DNA of 18,608 nucleotides from Bacteroidales bacterium UBA6360 (GCA_002440085.1 DJRM01000019.1:1-18608); one strand, 5' to 3'; numbered from the stretch's first letter, positions 6,638 to 14,587 are shown. The notes: generated by a model not told the origin, from the sequence alone. Made by a program: numbers and translations.

Positions 6638-7605
6638 CACTTTTCCTCCTCCTTTACAGTTTTATTCTCTGCCGGAGCTGCCTCAACGGGCTTTGCAACA
6701 GACTCAGCCACAGGTTTCGCCGCAGCGGGAGCAGCAGTCGAGACCGCGGTCGGAGCCGCAGGCTTTGGTGCCGGCTTCACCGCAGGCTTAGGGAAATTCA
6801 CATCATGGATGGCGCCCGTAGGGCACTCAAGGACGCATTTGCGGCACAGCTTGCATTTTGTGAAATCGATGTAGGCGAGATTGTTCTCAACCGTAATCGC
6901 ACCGTGCGGACAAGCCTTGAAGCACTTTCCACAGCCGATGCAGGCAGCCTTGCAGGCCTTTCGTGCAACCGCGCCCTTGTCCTTGTTGATACAGGAGACG
7001 AACACTCTCATGTTGCGCGGTCCCTTTGCACGGAGCTCGATGACGTTCTTCGGGCAGGCCTTCACACAAGCGCCGCAGGCGGTGCACTTGTCCTGGTCGA
7101 CCTCAGGAAGCCCTGTCTCCGGATTCATGTGAATCGCGTCGAACTGGCAGGCGGCCACACAGTCTCCGCAGCCGAGACAGCCGTATGAGCAGCCCGTGTC
7201 ACCGCTGTAGAGCGAAGCCTTCACGCGGCACGACTGCACTCCGTCATACTCAGAAGTCTTAGGACGGTTTTCGCATGAGCCGTTGCAGCGCACGACCGCC
7301 ACCATAGGGGCCTTCTCCGCCACGGTCATTCCGAGAATGGCGGCGACCTTCTTCATGGTCTCGTTACCGCCGACAGGACAGTAGTTGTTGTCGAGGTTCT
7401 CCGCCCCGACGCAGGATGTCGCAAACGCGCGGCAGCCGGCAAATCCGCAGCCTCCGCAGTTCGCGCCCGGCATCACGGCCTCAACCTCATCGATTCTCGG
7501 ATCTTCCTCAACCTTGAACTTCTTCGCCACAAGGTAGATCGAGACCGAAAGCAGCAGACCGAGGACGGTGATGACAGCAATAGTCCAGATAATCGTGTTT
7601 ACCAT
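6637..7605 (-). CDS. rnfB: Rnf complex iron-sulfur subunit RnfB with four ferredoxin motifs
   Basis: This subunit is thought to receive electrons from reduced ferredoxin. The 322-residue protein has an N-terminal membrane helix (about 4-27) and an RnfB-type [4Fe-4S] site with Cys50, Cys53, Cys58 and Cys76 in ANCGGCGFAGC...YC. Four CxxCxxCxxxC motifs follow, starting at Cys143, Cys174, Cys222 and Cys251, enough for four [4Fe-4S] clusters where E. coli RsxB has two in this part. The end (about 271-322) is a Pro/Ala/Lys/Val-rich tail of unknown role. An in-frame start at 7752 is rejected because it lies inside rseC and would put non-homologous sequence before the membrane helix. The ATG at 7605 is preceded by a TA-repeat rather than an SD motif. 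Confidence 0.95.
   Translation of the reverse strand: MVNTIIWTIAVITVLGLLLSVSIYLVAKKFKVEEDPRIDEVEAVMPGANCGGCGFAGCRAFATSCVGAENLDNNYCPVGGNETMKKVAAILGMTVAEKAPMVAVVRCNGSCENRPKTSEYDGVQSCRVKASLYSGDTGCSYGCLGCGDCVAACQFDAIHMNPETGLPEVDQDKCTACGACVKACPKNVIELRAKGPRNMRVFVSCINKDKGAVARKACKAACIGCGKCFKACPHGAITVENNLAYIDFTKCKLCRKCVLECPTGAIHDVNFPKPAVKPAPKPAAPTAVSTAAPAAAKPVAESVAKPVEAAPAENKTVKEEEK
6645..6653 (-). promoter_or_regulatory. Strong Shine-Dalgarno of rnfC
   Basis: AGGAGGAGG on the minus strand, 7 nt before the ATG at 6637, lies inside the last codons of rnfB. It favours ATG 6637 over GTG 6640 as the rnfC start. It is strikingly SD-like for a phylum where SD motifs are usually weak. Confidence 0.7.
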
Positions 7606-7646
7606 AATTATATATATATAACTTAAAAATTTTTCAGCCCAGCGAA
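7606..7646 (-). promoter_or_regulatory. AT-rich leader of rnfB with a TA repeat
   Basis: The 41-nt gap between rseC and rnfB contains an alternating TA tract (about 7609-7620) immediately before the rnfB ATG, with A/T runs behind it. No SD motif and no convincing TAnnTTTG box is seen. An unstructured AT-rich leader is typical of efficient translation starts in this phylum, so this is more likely a translation signal than a promoter. Confidence 0.35.
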
Positions 7647-8066
7647 TCAATCCTTTATATAAAAGACAAATTCGTTCTTCAGCCTGTCCCGTAACAGCCA
7701 GATAACCAAATAGTAGAGAGCCACACCACCGATTGCCGCGAGGCCCGTCCACAGCTCGTTATCGATAACGGACGACAAAGATAACACTAAAATCATTAAG
7801 ATTATCAAAGGAATCACATAAGATATCCACACGGCTTTCAGCCCCATCGTCTGCTTCAGGGCAAGAGTCACCGTGTCGCCGACTTTTCTCTCGGTGTATG
7901 GACTCGTCGGAACCATCACTACCTTGCTCTCCTCCTCCGAGAATCCGCAGAGTCCCTTGGCATGGCACTGAGAGCACGCCGAAGAGCTGACAATCTCTAC
8001 AGAAGTGAACTCGGGAGTGATCTCGATTATTTTCCCTTCGTGGTATATTTCCTTTTCTTTTTTCAT
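7647..8066 (-). CDS. rseC: RseC/MucC-family redox regulator partner of Rnf
   Basis: The 139-residue protein matches the RseC/MucC family, known in E. coli from the SoxR-reducing system that works with the Rsx (Rnf) complex. The N-terminal cytoplasmic part carries a cysteine cluster, Cys31, Cys34 and Cys40 (ACSQCHAKGLC), which could bind metal or an iron-sulfur centre or act as a thiol switch. Two membrane segments follow at about 79-100 and 105-125. It lies directly upstream of rnfB, an arrangement common in Bacteroidales, so a role in assembling or tuning Rnf is likely. No SoxR is encoded here, and the E. coli regulatory role should not be assumed. Confidence 0.88.
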   Translation of the reverse strand: MKKEKEIYHEGKIIEITPEFTSVEIVSSSACSQCHAKGLCGFSEEESKVVMVPTSPYTERKVGDTVTLALKQTMGLKAVWISYVIPLIILMILVLSLSSVIDNELWTGLAAIGGVALYYLVIWLLRDRLKNEFVFYIKD

Positions 8067-8085
8067 ATCTCTGTGTGTTTCAATA

Positions 8086-9042
8086 TTATCTGCGACGTTC
8101 CTTCACCATTGACGAGAACGGATGCGCAAGACCTGAATATGAACTCATGCGTCCGGCGGCCTTGCCGACAAGCAGCGGCGCCTCGAAATAAACGGGGAGA
8201 CGGTTGGCGTCGTCGGAGATGTATATCGTCATGTCGGTGTCGCTGCGAAAGACCTCACCGGCAAGAAGACGCGCGCTGAACTTTATCGTATTTACGCGTC
8301 CAAGTCCCTTTACATCAACGGTTTCACGTCCATGGAGAATGAAGTGGACGTTGTAGACGTCGTCATCGATCGCAAAAGTCATCGGGTATCGTACCTCCGG
8401 AGTGACGACGTCCATGTTCATGTTCCTCGCGAGGAAGAAGAGCGCCGGGAGGTCGTAGGTACAGCGGTCAAGAGGAAGCTCAATGTTGCGCTGTCCGCTC
8501 GATGTGGAGTAGACGTCGGCGAGAATGACGGAACGCCCCCAGTCGTAGGCGAAAGTGTTTGTAGCGACATACTTCCCTTCATGGCTGTCACGGATGAACT
8601 TCATCGGACGGAGACCGTCACGGGTGAACCATGACTCGAAACGTTCGCGCACTTTGAATACCAGGTCAAAAAGCCGCGTAGTGTGCCCCGCGACCTCACA
8701 ATGGAATACAGGAACGCCGTTGTAGTCCGTTTCAGACAGCCGCACCGTCGCCGTGCCCACATCGGAATTTATCACGCCCCAGTTATAGTGCAGCACAAAG
8801 GACATCGTCTCTCCTGCCCTGAAAGCGAGACTGTCCTGCGCAAGGCTGCCGACCGGTATGCATCCTGTGCGCCGACCTGCATGGATAGTGTCGGACGGGT
8901 GAGTTTCAACGGCCGTTGAATCATCAACCGCACGAAATGTCTTGCGGGCACCTGTCGTGACGCCAACCGCGGGGAACAGAGCCGCAGCAAGCGCAATCAG
9001 CGTAAATATATGAAATGAACGCTTCAAGATTTTCAGGAACAT
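8086..9042 (-). CDS. DUF3108 domain envelope protein
   Basis: The 318-residue protein begins with a signal peptide-like hydrophobic segment (about 10-30) and is expected outside the cytoplasm. From about residue 72 it resembles DUF3108: FRAGETMSFVLHYNWGVINSDVGTA is typical of the start of that mainly beta domain, and RFESWFTRDGLRPMKFIRD fits its middle part. Residues 31-70 form a less conserved linker. The molecular function of the family is not established. The gene overlaps dnaB by one base (TGATG), implying translational coupling, although the two products have no obvious shared role. It ends 19 nt before rseC. Confidence 0.8.
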   Translation of the reverse strand: MFLKILKRSFHIFTLIALAAALFPAVGVTTGARKTFRAVDDSTAVETHPSDTIHAGRRTGCIPVGSLAQDSLAFRAGETMSFVLHYNWGVINSDVGTATVRLSETDYNGVPVFHCEVAGHTTRLFDLVFKVRERFESWFTRDGLRPMKFIRDSHEGKYVATNTFAYDWGRSVILADVYSTSSGQRNIELPLDRCTYDLPALFFLARNMNMDVVTPEVRYPMTFAIDDDVYNVHFILHGRETVDVKGLGRVNTIKFSARLLAGEVFRSDTDMTIYISDDANRLPVYFEAPLLVGKAAGRMSSYSGLAHPFSSMVKERRR

Positions 9043-10619
9043 CAGAATCCCGTGTCAGCGAACTCGTTTCCGCCTCCGGAAGAAGGAAAACCGGCATCCG
9101 GGAATCCCCCCTGCGGAGGGTAGCCACCGGAGAAGCCGTCGGAAGAAGGATAGCCGCCACCCGAAGGAACCTCGCTGTTCATCGCCGAACCGACGCTGTC
9201 GGCAAGATTGTAGGTGCTGTCGCTCTCGTCAACGAAGCGGACCTCCTCGTGATGGAAGCGCAGAGGGATGTCGCAGATTTCGCCGTTACGGTGCTTCGCT
9301 ATGATGAGCTGTGTCATTCCGACCTCCTCTGCGGAGGCAGCCATGCCCTGATAGTCAAGACGATGGATAAAGAGCACCATGTCGGCATCCTGCTCGATGG
9401 AACCGGACTCGCGCAGGTCGCTCAGCTGCGGCCGCCGCCTGCTTCCGTCCCTCATCTCAGACTGACGGGACAGCTGCGAAAGGGCTATTATCGGAACCTG
9501 CATCTCCTTGGCCGTCGCCTTGAGGGTACGAGAGATTGCCGCGACTTCCTGCTCACGCATTCCGCGCAGCTCGGCAGGACCCTGCATCAGCTGAAGGTAG
9601 TCGACAATCACCAATTTCACACCTTTCTGGTTCACGAGCCTCTTCACCTTGGAACGAAACTCATTCACCGGAAGAGAAGGCGTGTCGTCTATGTAGAGCG
9701 GAGCCTTGGCCAGTTCCGCAATCTGGGTCTCAAGCTGAGTCCATTCGTATGGCTCCAGACGCACTCCGCCCTTGATCTTTGCCGCGTCAATGCGCGACTC
9801 GGAGGTCATCAGACGCTTGGCGAGCTGTATTGTAGGCATCTCAAGCGAGAATATCGCCACCGGCACATGAAACTGCACCGAGGCGTTGCGCGCGACATTC
9901 AGAACGAACGCCGTCTTACCGACGGAAGGACGCGCCGCAAGGATGATGAGGTCCGAAGGCTGCCAGCCCTGCGTGACCTTGTCAAGCGAAGCGAATCCCG
10001 AAGGCACGCCGCTGAGTCCCGGATGATCCTGGGCGTTCTGGAGTGCCTCCATGGCCTCGTTGATGGCGCTGCCGATGAGCTGCGCCTCTTTCTTGACATT
10101 GTTCTGGATGGCCTTGAAAACTTCCGTCTGGGCCATGTCCATCAAATCCTCGACATTCACCGACTCCTGATAGGCTTTCTGCAGCACCTTGTAGGAAGCC
10201 GTAATCAACTCGCGCTGGATGTTCTTTTCCTTGAGTACCTTGATGTTGTACTCGATGTTGGCCGCGGAGGCGACCCTCATGGAAAGCTGAACCAGAGCCG
10301 GAGCTCCGCCAACAGCGTCGAAGTTCTCCTGAAACTTGAGCTTCTGCGAGACTGAAATCACGTCAAGCGTGACATGCTCGTTCACAAGAGCGGTCATCGC
10401 CTCAAAAATCATCCTGTTCTTCTTGGAATAGAAGCACTCCGGGGTCAGTTCCCCCATAGCCTCGTCCACACAGTTGGGTTCTATCAGCAGCGCTCCAAGG
10501 ACAGCCTCTTCGACTTCAAGAGCTTGAGGCGGTTTGTTTCCCATCTCAAGCCCTAAATTGTCCAGATTGATGTCTGAAGCCTTGCGTCTGCCAGTTCCCG
10601 GTTTCCGCTCTCCAGCCAT
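9042..10619 (-). CDS. dnaB: Replicative DNA helicase DnaB
   Basis: The 525-residue protein is the hexameric helicase that unwinds DNA at the replication fork. It has a DnaB N-terminal domain (about 30-135, starting PPQALEVEEAVLGALL) and a RecA-like C-terminal domain. Walker A is ARPSVGKT (229-236), Walker B is KLVIVD (335-340), and RESGSIEQDADMVLFIHR (403-420) is the late conserved motif. There is no intein. After about residue 470 comes a low-complexity tail rich in Gly, Pro, Ser and aromatic residues, which makes the protein longer than E. coli DnaB (471). It lies 29 nt after the zinc-ribbon gene. No SD motif is visible; the leader is AT-rich. Confidence 0.97.
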   Translation of the reverse strand: MAGERKPGTGRRKASDINLDNLGLEMGNKPPQALEVEEAVLGALLIEPNCVDEAMGELTPECFYSKKNRMIFEAMTALVNEHVTLDVISVSQKLKFQENFDAVGGAPALVQLSMRVASAANIEYNIKVLKEKNIQRELITASYKVLQKAYQESVNVEDLMDMAQTEVFKAIQNNVKKEAQLIGSAINEAMEALQNAQDHPGLSGVPSGFASLDKVTQGWQPSDLIILAARPSVGKTAFVLNVARNASVQFHVPVAIFSLEMPTIQLAKRLMTSESRIDAAKIKGGVRLEPYEWTQLETQIAELAKAPLYIDDTPSLPVNEFRSKVKRLVNQKGVKLVIVDYLQLMQGPAELRGMREQEVAAISRTLKATAKEMQVPIIALSQLSRQSEMRDGSRRRPQLSDLRESGSIEQDADMVLFIHRLDYQGMAASAEEVGMTQLIIAKHRNGEICDIPLRFHHEEVRFVDESDSTYNLADSVGSAMNSEVPSGGGYPSSDGFSGGYPPQGGFPDAGFPSSGGGNEFADTGF

Positions 10620-10648
10620 AATGTGAAATATTTACAAGTTTCGTGTCT

Positions 10649-11464
10649 TTATTCGAAATCCGGATTCACGAGGATTCGACCGCAGTACTCGCAGATAATG
10701 AGCTTCTTGTTGGACGCTATGTCTATGAGCTTCTGCGGGGCGATGGTGCTGAAGCATCCGCCGCATGAGTTCCCGTCATATACGCCGACCACGGCAAGGT
10801 GGTTGTTGCAGCTCTGGCGAATGCGGTCGTATGCGCTCATTGTCCTGGCGTCAATCTTGGCGGCACACGCCTCTCTCTTTGCCTGAAGCACGGCCTCATC
10901 CTTTGCCGTAGACTCCACGATTGAGGCAAGTTCCTCCTTCTTCGCCTCAAGGTCGCCGTTCCTCACGGCAATCCTTTCTTTAATGACCTCAAGGTCGGCC
11001 TTTTTGTCGGCGATGCGCTCCTTTGCCTCGCCGATGTTCTTCTCGGCAATCTGACGGAGCAGATCCTGATTCTCGATTTCCTTGTTTATGGAGTCGTACT
11101 CGCGGCTGTTGGAAATGTTCTCAAGCTGCGAACGGTACTTGTCAATCTGCATGTCGCATTCCACGATATTGTGCTTGTTCTCCGCGATGCCTCTCGTGTA
11201 CTCCTCAATCATGCCGTTAATGTGCGCCGTCTTTGCCTTCAGGTCGGCAATCTCGTTTTCAAGTCTCTCGACTTCCATCGGAAGCTCGCCCCTGAGCTGG
11301 ACAATCTTGTCAATCGCGCAGTCTGTCTGCTGGAGTTCATAAAGAGCCTTCAGCTTCTCCTCGACGCTGATGTCCGAATCCGCGAAGTTCTTCTGGATTG
11401 ACACGAATGTCTCGTGCTGATCAATCGGAGTCTCGATTTTCTTGGTTTTCTTTGTTGTAGCCAT
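10649..11464 (-). CDS. Coiled-coil C4 zinc-ribbon protein
   Basis: The 271-residue protein has a long predicted coiled coil (about 35-205, rich in Glu, Lys, Ile and Leu heptads) followed by a C4 zinc ribbon. The ribbon has CGGC (Cys234, Cys237) and CEYC (Cys258, Cys261), with the typical surrounding segment CFSTIAPQ. This matches the bacterial C4-type zinc-ribbon family formerly called DUF164, which is proposed to bind nucleic acid. Its exact function is not known. It is often next to a Nif3-like gene, as here, where it starts 6 nt after that gene ends. The N-terminus is Lys/Thr-rich. Family placement is good; function is unassigned. Confidence 0.88.
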   Translation of the reverse strand: MATTKKTKKIETPIDQHETFVSIQKNFADSDISVEEKLKALYELQQTDCAIDKIVQLRGELPMEVERLENEIADLKAKTAHINGMIEEYTRGIAENKHNIVECDMQIDKYRSQLENISNSREYDSINKEIENQDLLRQIAEKNIGEAKERIADKKADLEVIKERIAVRNGDLEAKKEELASIVESTAKDEAVLQAKREACAAKIDARTMSAYDRIRQSCNNHLAVVGVYDGNSCGGCFSTIAPQKLIDIASNKKLIICEYCGRILVNPDFE

Positions 11465-11470
11465 ATCGCT

Positions 11471-12289
11471 TTAGAAATAATATATCGGGTTGGTGTAATC
11501 AAGTCGCGTAATGCGAACTGCAAAGGTATGAAAATTTTTCCGAATCAAGGAAAATAAAATGTCAACAATGTCTATTTCACTCTCATAATGACCGACATCC
11601 ATAAGAACAAAGCCTTCGGGAGTGAAAAAATGGTGATATGATATGTCGCCGCAAACATAAAGCTGCGCGCCAGCCGAGCGGGCCTTCGCAATCAGCGACG
11701 AGCCGGAGCCTCCGCAGGCAGCAACACGGCTTATCATGAGCCCGGGCCATAGTCTCGAAGTCTTCACACAAGGCACGCCGAACGCCGACTTCACCACCTC
11801 AACGGCCTTCTCCGCCGACACAGGCCCGGGAAAATCCCCGACGATTCCCAGTCCGCACGCCTGCCCGCCAGGCCCGCAGACGCTTCCGTCAACGTCAAGA
11901 ACAGACACATTCTCAAGTCCGAGCCTGCGGGCCATTGCCCAACTCACGCCGCCCACAACCTTGTCTGCGCTCGTGTGGGCGGAATATATTGCCACGCCTC
12001 CGCGGATTGCCTTCATCACGGCAAGCCCCACGGCATCGTCCGGAGTGATGCGTCTGAGCCCGCTGAAAATCAAGGGGTGATGCGTCACTATAAGATTGGC
12101 GCCGCACTCAACGGCCTCGTCCACAAGTTCCGGAGTGCAGTCAAATCCCACGAGAACGCCAGTCACCTCCGCATCCATGTCGCCGACGGAAAGCCCGCTG
12201 TTGTCCCAGCTCTCCTGAACATTTTCCGGCGCAAAGGAGCGGATGACATCAACCACGTCACGCACCAGAACTTTTCCCGATTCGCTCAT
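11471..12289 (-). CDS. Nif3-like dinuclear metal-centre protein
   Basis: The 272-residue protein belongs to the Nif3/YbgI family of toroidal hexamers with a two-metal centre. Metal ligands are visible: His70-His71 in THHPLIFSG, His105 and Asp109 in SAHTSAD, and His234 and Glu238 in DVGHYESE. It is the short form without the inserted PII-like domain found in some homologues. It is often described as a GTP cyclohydrolase I type 2 homologue, but that activity is not established for the family. The ATG at 12289 is chosen over an in-frame one at 12337 because the latter lies inside the MerR gene. The spacing is 13 nt from MerR and 6 nt to the zinc-ribbon gene. Confidence 0.9.
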   Translation of the reverse strand: MSESGKVLVRDVVDVIRSFAPENVQESWDNSGLSVGDMDAEVTGVLVGFDCTPELVDEAVECGANLIVTHHPLIFSGLRRITPDDAVGLAVMKAIRGGVAIYSAHTSADKVVGGVSWAMARRLGLENVSVLDVDGSVCGPGGQACGLGIVGDFPGPVSAEKAVEVVKSAFGVPCVKTSRLWPGLMISRVAACGGSGSSLIAKARSAGAQLYVCGDISYHHFFTPEGFVLMDVGHYESEIDIVDILFSLIRKNFHTFAVRITRLDYTNPIYYF

Positions 12290-12302
12290 ACCTATATATA
12301 TA

Positions 12303-12620
12303 TTATATATCCTTTGAAATCTCGACAAGCTGGTCACGTATCGACATCAGCGACGCCACGACGCGCCATTTCCGCTCCGCGCCCTTTCGGTCCTCAAGAA
12401 TACGTTTCGTCGCGCCCTCGATTGTCAGACGTTCGGTCTTGAGAAGGAACTGGATGAGACGGAATGTCTCGATGTCCTCGGTCTTGTAGAGCCTGTTTCC
12501 CTTAGCGTTGCGCGTCGGACGTATGAATTTGGGGAACGAATCGCTCCAGAACCTCACGGTGGAAGTGTTTTCACCGAGGTCCCTGGCGACCTCGCCTATT
12601 GTGTAGCATATCTTTTCCAT
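12303..12620 (-). CDS. Small MerR-family transcriptional regulator
   Basis: The 105-residue protein has a MerR-type winged helix-turn-helix (about residues 5-75: YTIGEVARDLGENTSTVRFW, then the wing with GNRLYKTEDIETF). A short C-terminal helix (about 78-105) follows, too short for a large effector domain. No cysteine cluster of metal-sensing MerR proteins is present. It probably binds DNA as a dimer, but its target and signal cannot be read from the sequence. It begins 5 nt after the second M23 peptidase and belongs to the same tight array. Similar small MerR genes next to M23 peptidases and alaS occur in other Bacteroidales. Confidence 0.88.
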   Translation of the reverse strand: MEKICYTIGEVARDLGENTSTVRFWSDSFPKFIRPTRNAKGNRLYKTEDIETFRLIQFLLKTERLTIEGATKRILEDRKGAERKWRVVASLMSIRDQLVEISKDI

Positions 12621-12625
12621 ATCGT

Positions 12626-13576
12626 CTAATCCATTGATTGTTTCGTGTTTGTGGACATTATCATCATATTGAAATACTCTTCCGGAGAGACGGATGCGAA
12701 GAAATGGTTCACCGGATTCAGAACCATCGTGTCGCGGAGAACCTCATAGTGAAGATGCGGTGCGTAGGCATTTCCGGATATGCCGACACGGCCGATGACA
12801 TCGCCGCGTCTGACTCTCATCCCCTTCCGGACGTTGATTGCCGCAAGATGGGCATAGCGCGTCGTGTAACCGCCGTCATGGCTGATTTCCACGACGTTGC
12901 CCTGTCCTTTCATCGAGCGGGTCACTCCGGAAACTATCCCTCCTGCAGAAGCGAGCACAGGGACGTCTGCCTCCGAGATTATGTCAAGCCCGGAGTGCGG
13001 AGCCTCCACCTTGTAGTAGGGGTTGATCCTGTTGCCGACCGAGGCCCCGATCTGCGCGTATGAAAGAGGCTCTATCGGAGCATGCAGCGGTGGGGGCGCG
13101 TTCCCGGCGGCGGAAACGGCGGCGAGCGCCCTTTTCATATTGGCCTCAATGCGGTCGGCCTTGGAGAAGAGCGCGTCAATCTTCACGGCCGCGTACTTCA
13201 CGATCTGTCCGTCCGGAATCGTGTCAATCCCGCTGAAAGAAGCTGTCGAAGACGCCATGTCAAGGCGCGGGGCATCTGTAAGAAAAATCTCCCGATAGAT
13301 GAAATTGTCTCTCGCCGAGAGCCTCTGGAGTTCGGCGGAAAGCATATCGGACTTTTCCTGAAGCTTCGGCAGCTGGGAACCGTACGCACGGTTCTGTTCC
13401 TTGAGCGCGGCCTCCTCCTTGGTGTTGAACAGGAGTGAGAAGGCAAGATAGAAGGCCACGGTCAGAGACAGTGACAGCAGCACAAACGAGAGCAGCCTGC
13501 CGCCCAACCATTTGAGTGTCAGACGTTCCTTCCTGAAGCTGAGACTATCCTTATCAAAAACGTATCGCCTTTTCAT
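12626..13576 (-). CDS. Membrane-anchored M23 peptidase (second of a tandem pair)
   Basis: The 316-residue protein has a short cytoplasmic N-terminus, one membrane helix (about 27-50), a coiled-coil stalk (about 53-90) and a C-terminal LytM/M23 endopeptidase domain outside the cytoplasm. All catalytic features are present: HSGLD with His194 and Asp198, YAHL with His243, and HLH with His274 and His276. This implies an active zinc enzyme that cuts peptidoglycan cross-links, rather than a degenerate activator of the EnvC/NlpD type. The start overlaps the upstream peptidase by 4 nt (ATGA) with a purine-rich AGGAAGAAG before it, so the two are likely made together. The tail after the domain is short and ends QSMD. 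Confidence 0.93.
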   Translation of the reverse strand: MKRRYVFDKDSLSFRKERLTLKWLGGRLLSFVLLSLSLTVAFYLAFSLLFNTKEEAALKEQNRAYGSQLPKLQEKSDMLSAELQRLSARDNFIYREIFLTDAPRLDMASSTASFSGIDTIPDGQIVKYAAVKIDALFSKADRIEANMKRALAAVSAAGNAPPPLHAPIEPLSYAQIGASVGNRINPYYKVEAPHSGLDIISEADVPVLASAGGIVSGVTRSMKGQGNVVEISHDGGYTTRYAHLAAINVRKGMRVRRGDVIGRVGISGNAYAPHLHYEVLRDTMVLNPVNHFFASVSPEEYFNMMIMSTNTKQSMD

Positions 13577-14583
13577 CTCTTCTTCCTGTGAGTTGGGTGT
13601 ATGATGACGCGCTGTGCGGCGGACTCGCTGACCTGAGCCATGGTCGCGTATTCCTCCGTGGTCATGTCAAGGTCCATATAGTTCATCGGGTTGGTCGGAC
13701 GTCCCTTGTAGATGACTTCGTAGTGCAGGTGCGGTCCGGTCGACTTTCCCGAGTTCCCGACATTTCCGATGTTCTCTCCCCGCTTTACAGCCATCCCTTC
13801 GGCGACGTTCACAAAGCTCAGATGGGCATAGCGCGTCTTGTAACCGAAACCATGATCGATTATTATCTGATTGCCGTATCCCGCGACACTGAAGTTCACG
13901 GACTCCACGACACCGTCGCCCGTAGCATAAACCGGATAGCCGACGGCCGCGGCGAAGTCAAGTCCATGATGAAAGGCCGGACGGTGATATTTCGGGTCAA
14001 TCCGGCCTCCGAAACGGCTTGACAGGTGATATTTTTTCTTGTCAGGGTTGACCGGAGGAATAATCGGCACGCACGAGGCCATATTTCCGGCACGTTTTGC
14101 AAGACGGCCGACCTCATCATACGACTTCGACTGAATGTAGGCCTTTTTCAGAAGGATGTCGGTGCGCACGACGGCATTGCGGAAGCCGGTGTTATACTCC
14201 GAATCCTCAAGCCACAGGTAGCGGTTCGCCCCGGAGAATCCGGCGTCCCTCGCCTCCGGAGCTATCTTTCCCATGCCCAGCACGGTCCTGTAGATGTCAT
14301 TGTCCCTCATCTGAAGGGCGGTGAGACGTTCGTCATATTCCCGGATAGACGTTCCCAAAACCTCAACCTGGGAGAGAAGGGCGGCATTCCTTTTCTTGAG
14401 CAGGGTGGTCTTCGGAAGTTCGAGGTTCAGCACGTCAGTCAGAATCCAGAGGTTGAAGAACGCCATGAGGCTGCTCGCCACGACAAGGGACACGACACGG
14501 ACAGCCCTCCTCACCGTGTGGCTTCTGTCCACTTCGTAGGAGAGCGTCTCAGAGTTGAAAATGTACTTTTTGACCCCCGACAT
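13573..14583 (-). CDS. Membrane-anchored M23 peptidase (first of a tandem pair)
   Basis: The 336-residue protein has the N-terminal signature KKYIFNSETLSYE seen in Bacteroidota M23 peptidases, one membrane helix (about 28-50), a coiled-coil segment (about 58-95) and an M23 domain. Zinc and catalytic residues are intact: His205 and Asp209 in HHGLD, His254 in YAHL, and His285 and His287 in HLH. The likely role is peptidoglycan remodelling at the cell surface. It shares its architecture with the next gene, which suggests an old duplication. The ATG at 14583 is chosen over one at 14643 because the family N-terminus begins there and the extra 20 residues are atypical. It diverges from alaS. Confidence 0.93.
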   Translation of the reverse strand: MSGVKKYIFNSETLSYEVDRSHTVRRAVRVVSLVVASSLMAFFNLWILTDVLNLELPKTTLLKKRNAALLSQVEVLGTSIREYDERLTALQMRDNDIYRTVLGMGKIAPEARDAGFSGANRYLWLEDSEYNTGFRNAVVRTDILLKKAYIQSKSYDEVGRLAKRAGNMASCVPIIPPVNPDKKKYHLSSRFGGRIDPKYHRPAFHHGLDFAAAVGYPVYATGDGVVESVNFSVAGYGNQIIIDHGFGYKTRYAHLSFVNVAEGMAVKRGENIGNVGNSGKSTGPHLHYEVIYKGRPTNPMNYMDLDMTTEEYATMAQVSESAAQRVIIHPTHRKKR

Positions 14584-14587
14584 AGCG

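Noticed and set aside
7606..7752. Upstream in-frame extension of rnfB (start at 7752)
   Set aside because: It would overlap rseC by about 100 nt and add non-homologous sequence before the normal RnfB membrane helix.
9015..10355. 446-codon open frame antisense to dnaB
   Set aside because: It lies wholly opposite dnaB and the DUF3108 start, has an Arg/His/Leu-rich composition and no recognisable motif; a shadow frame.
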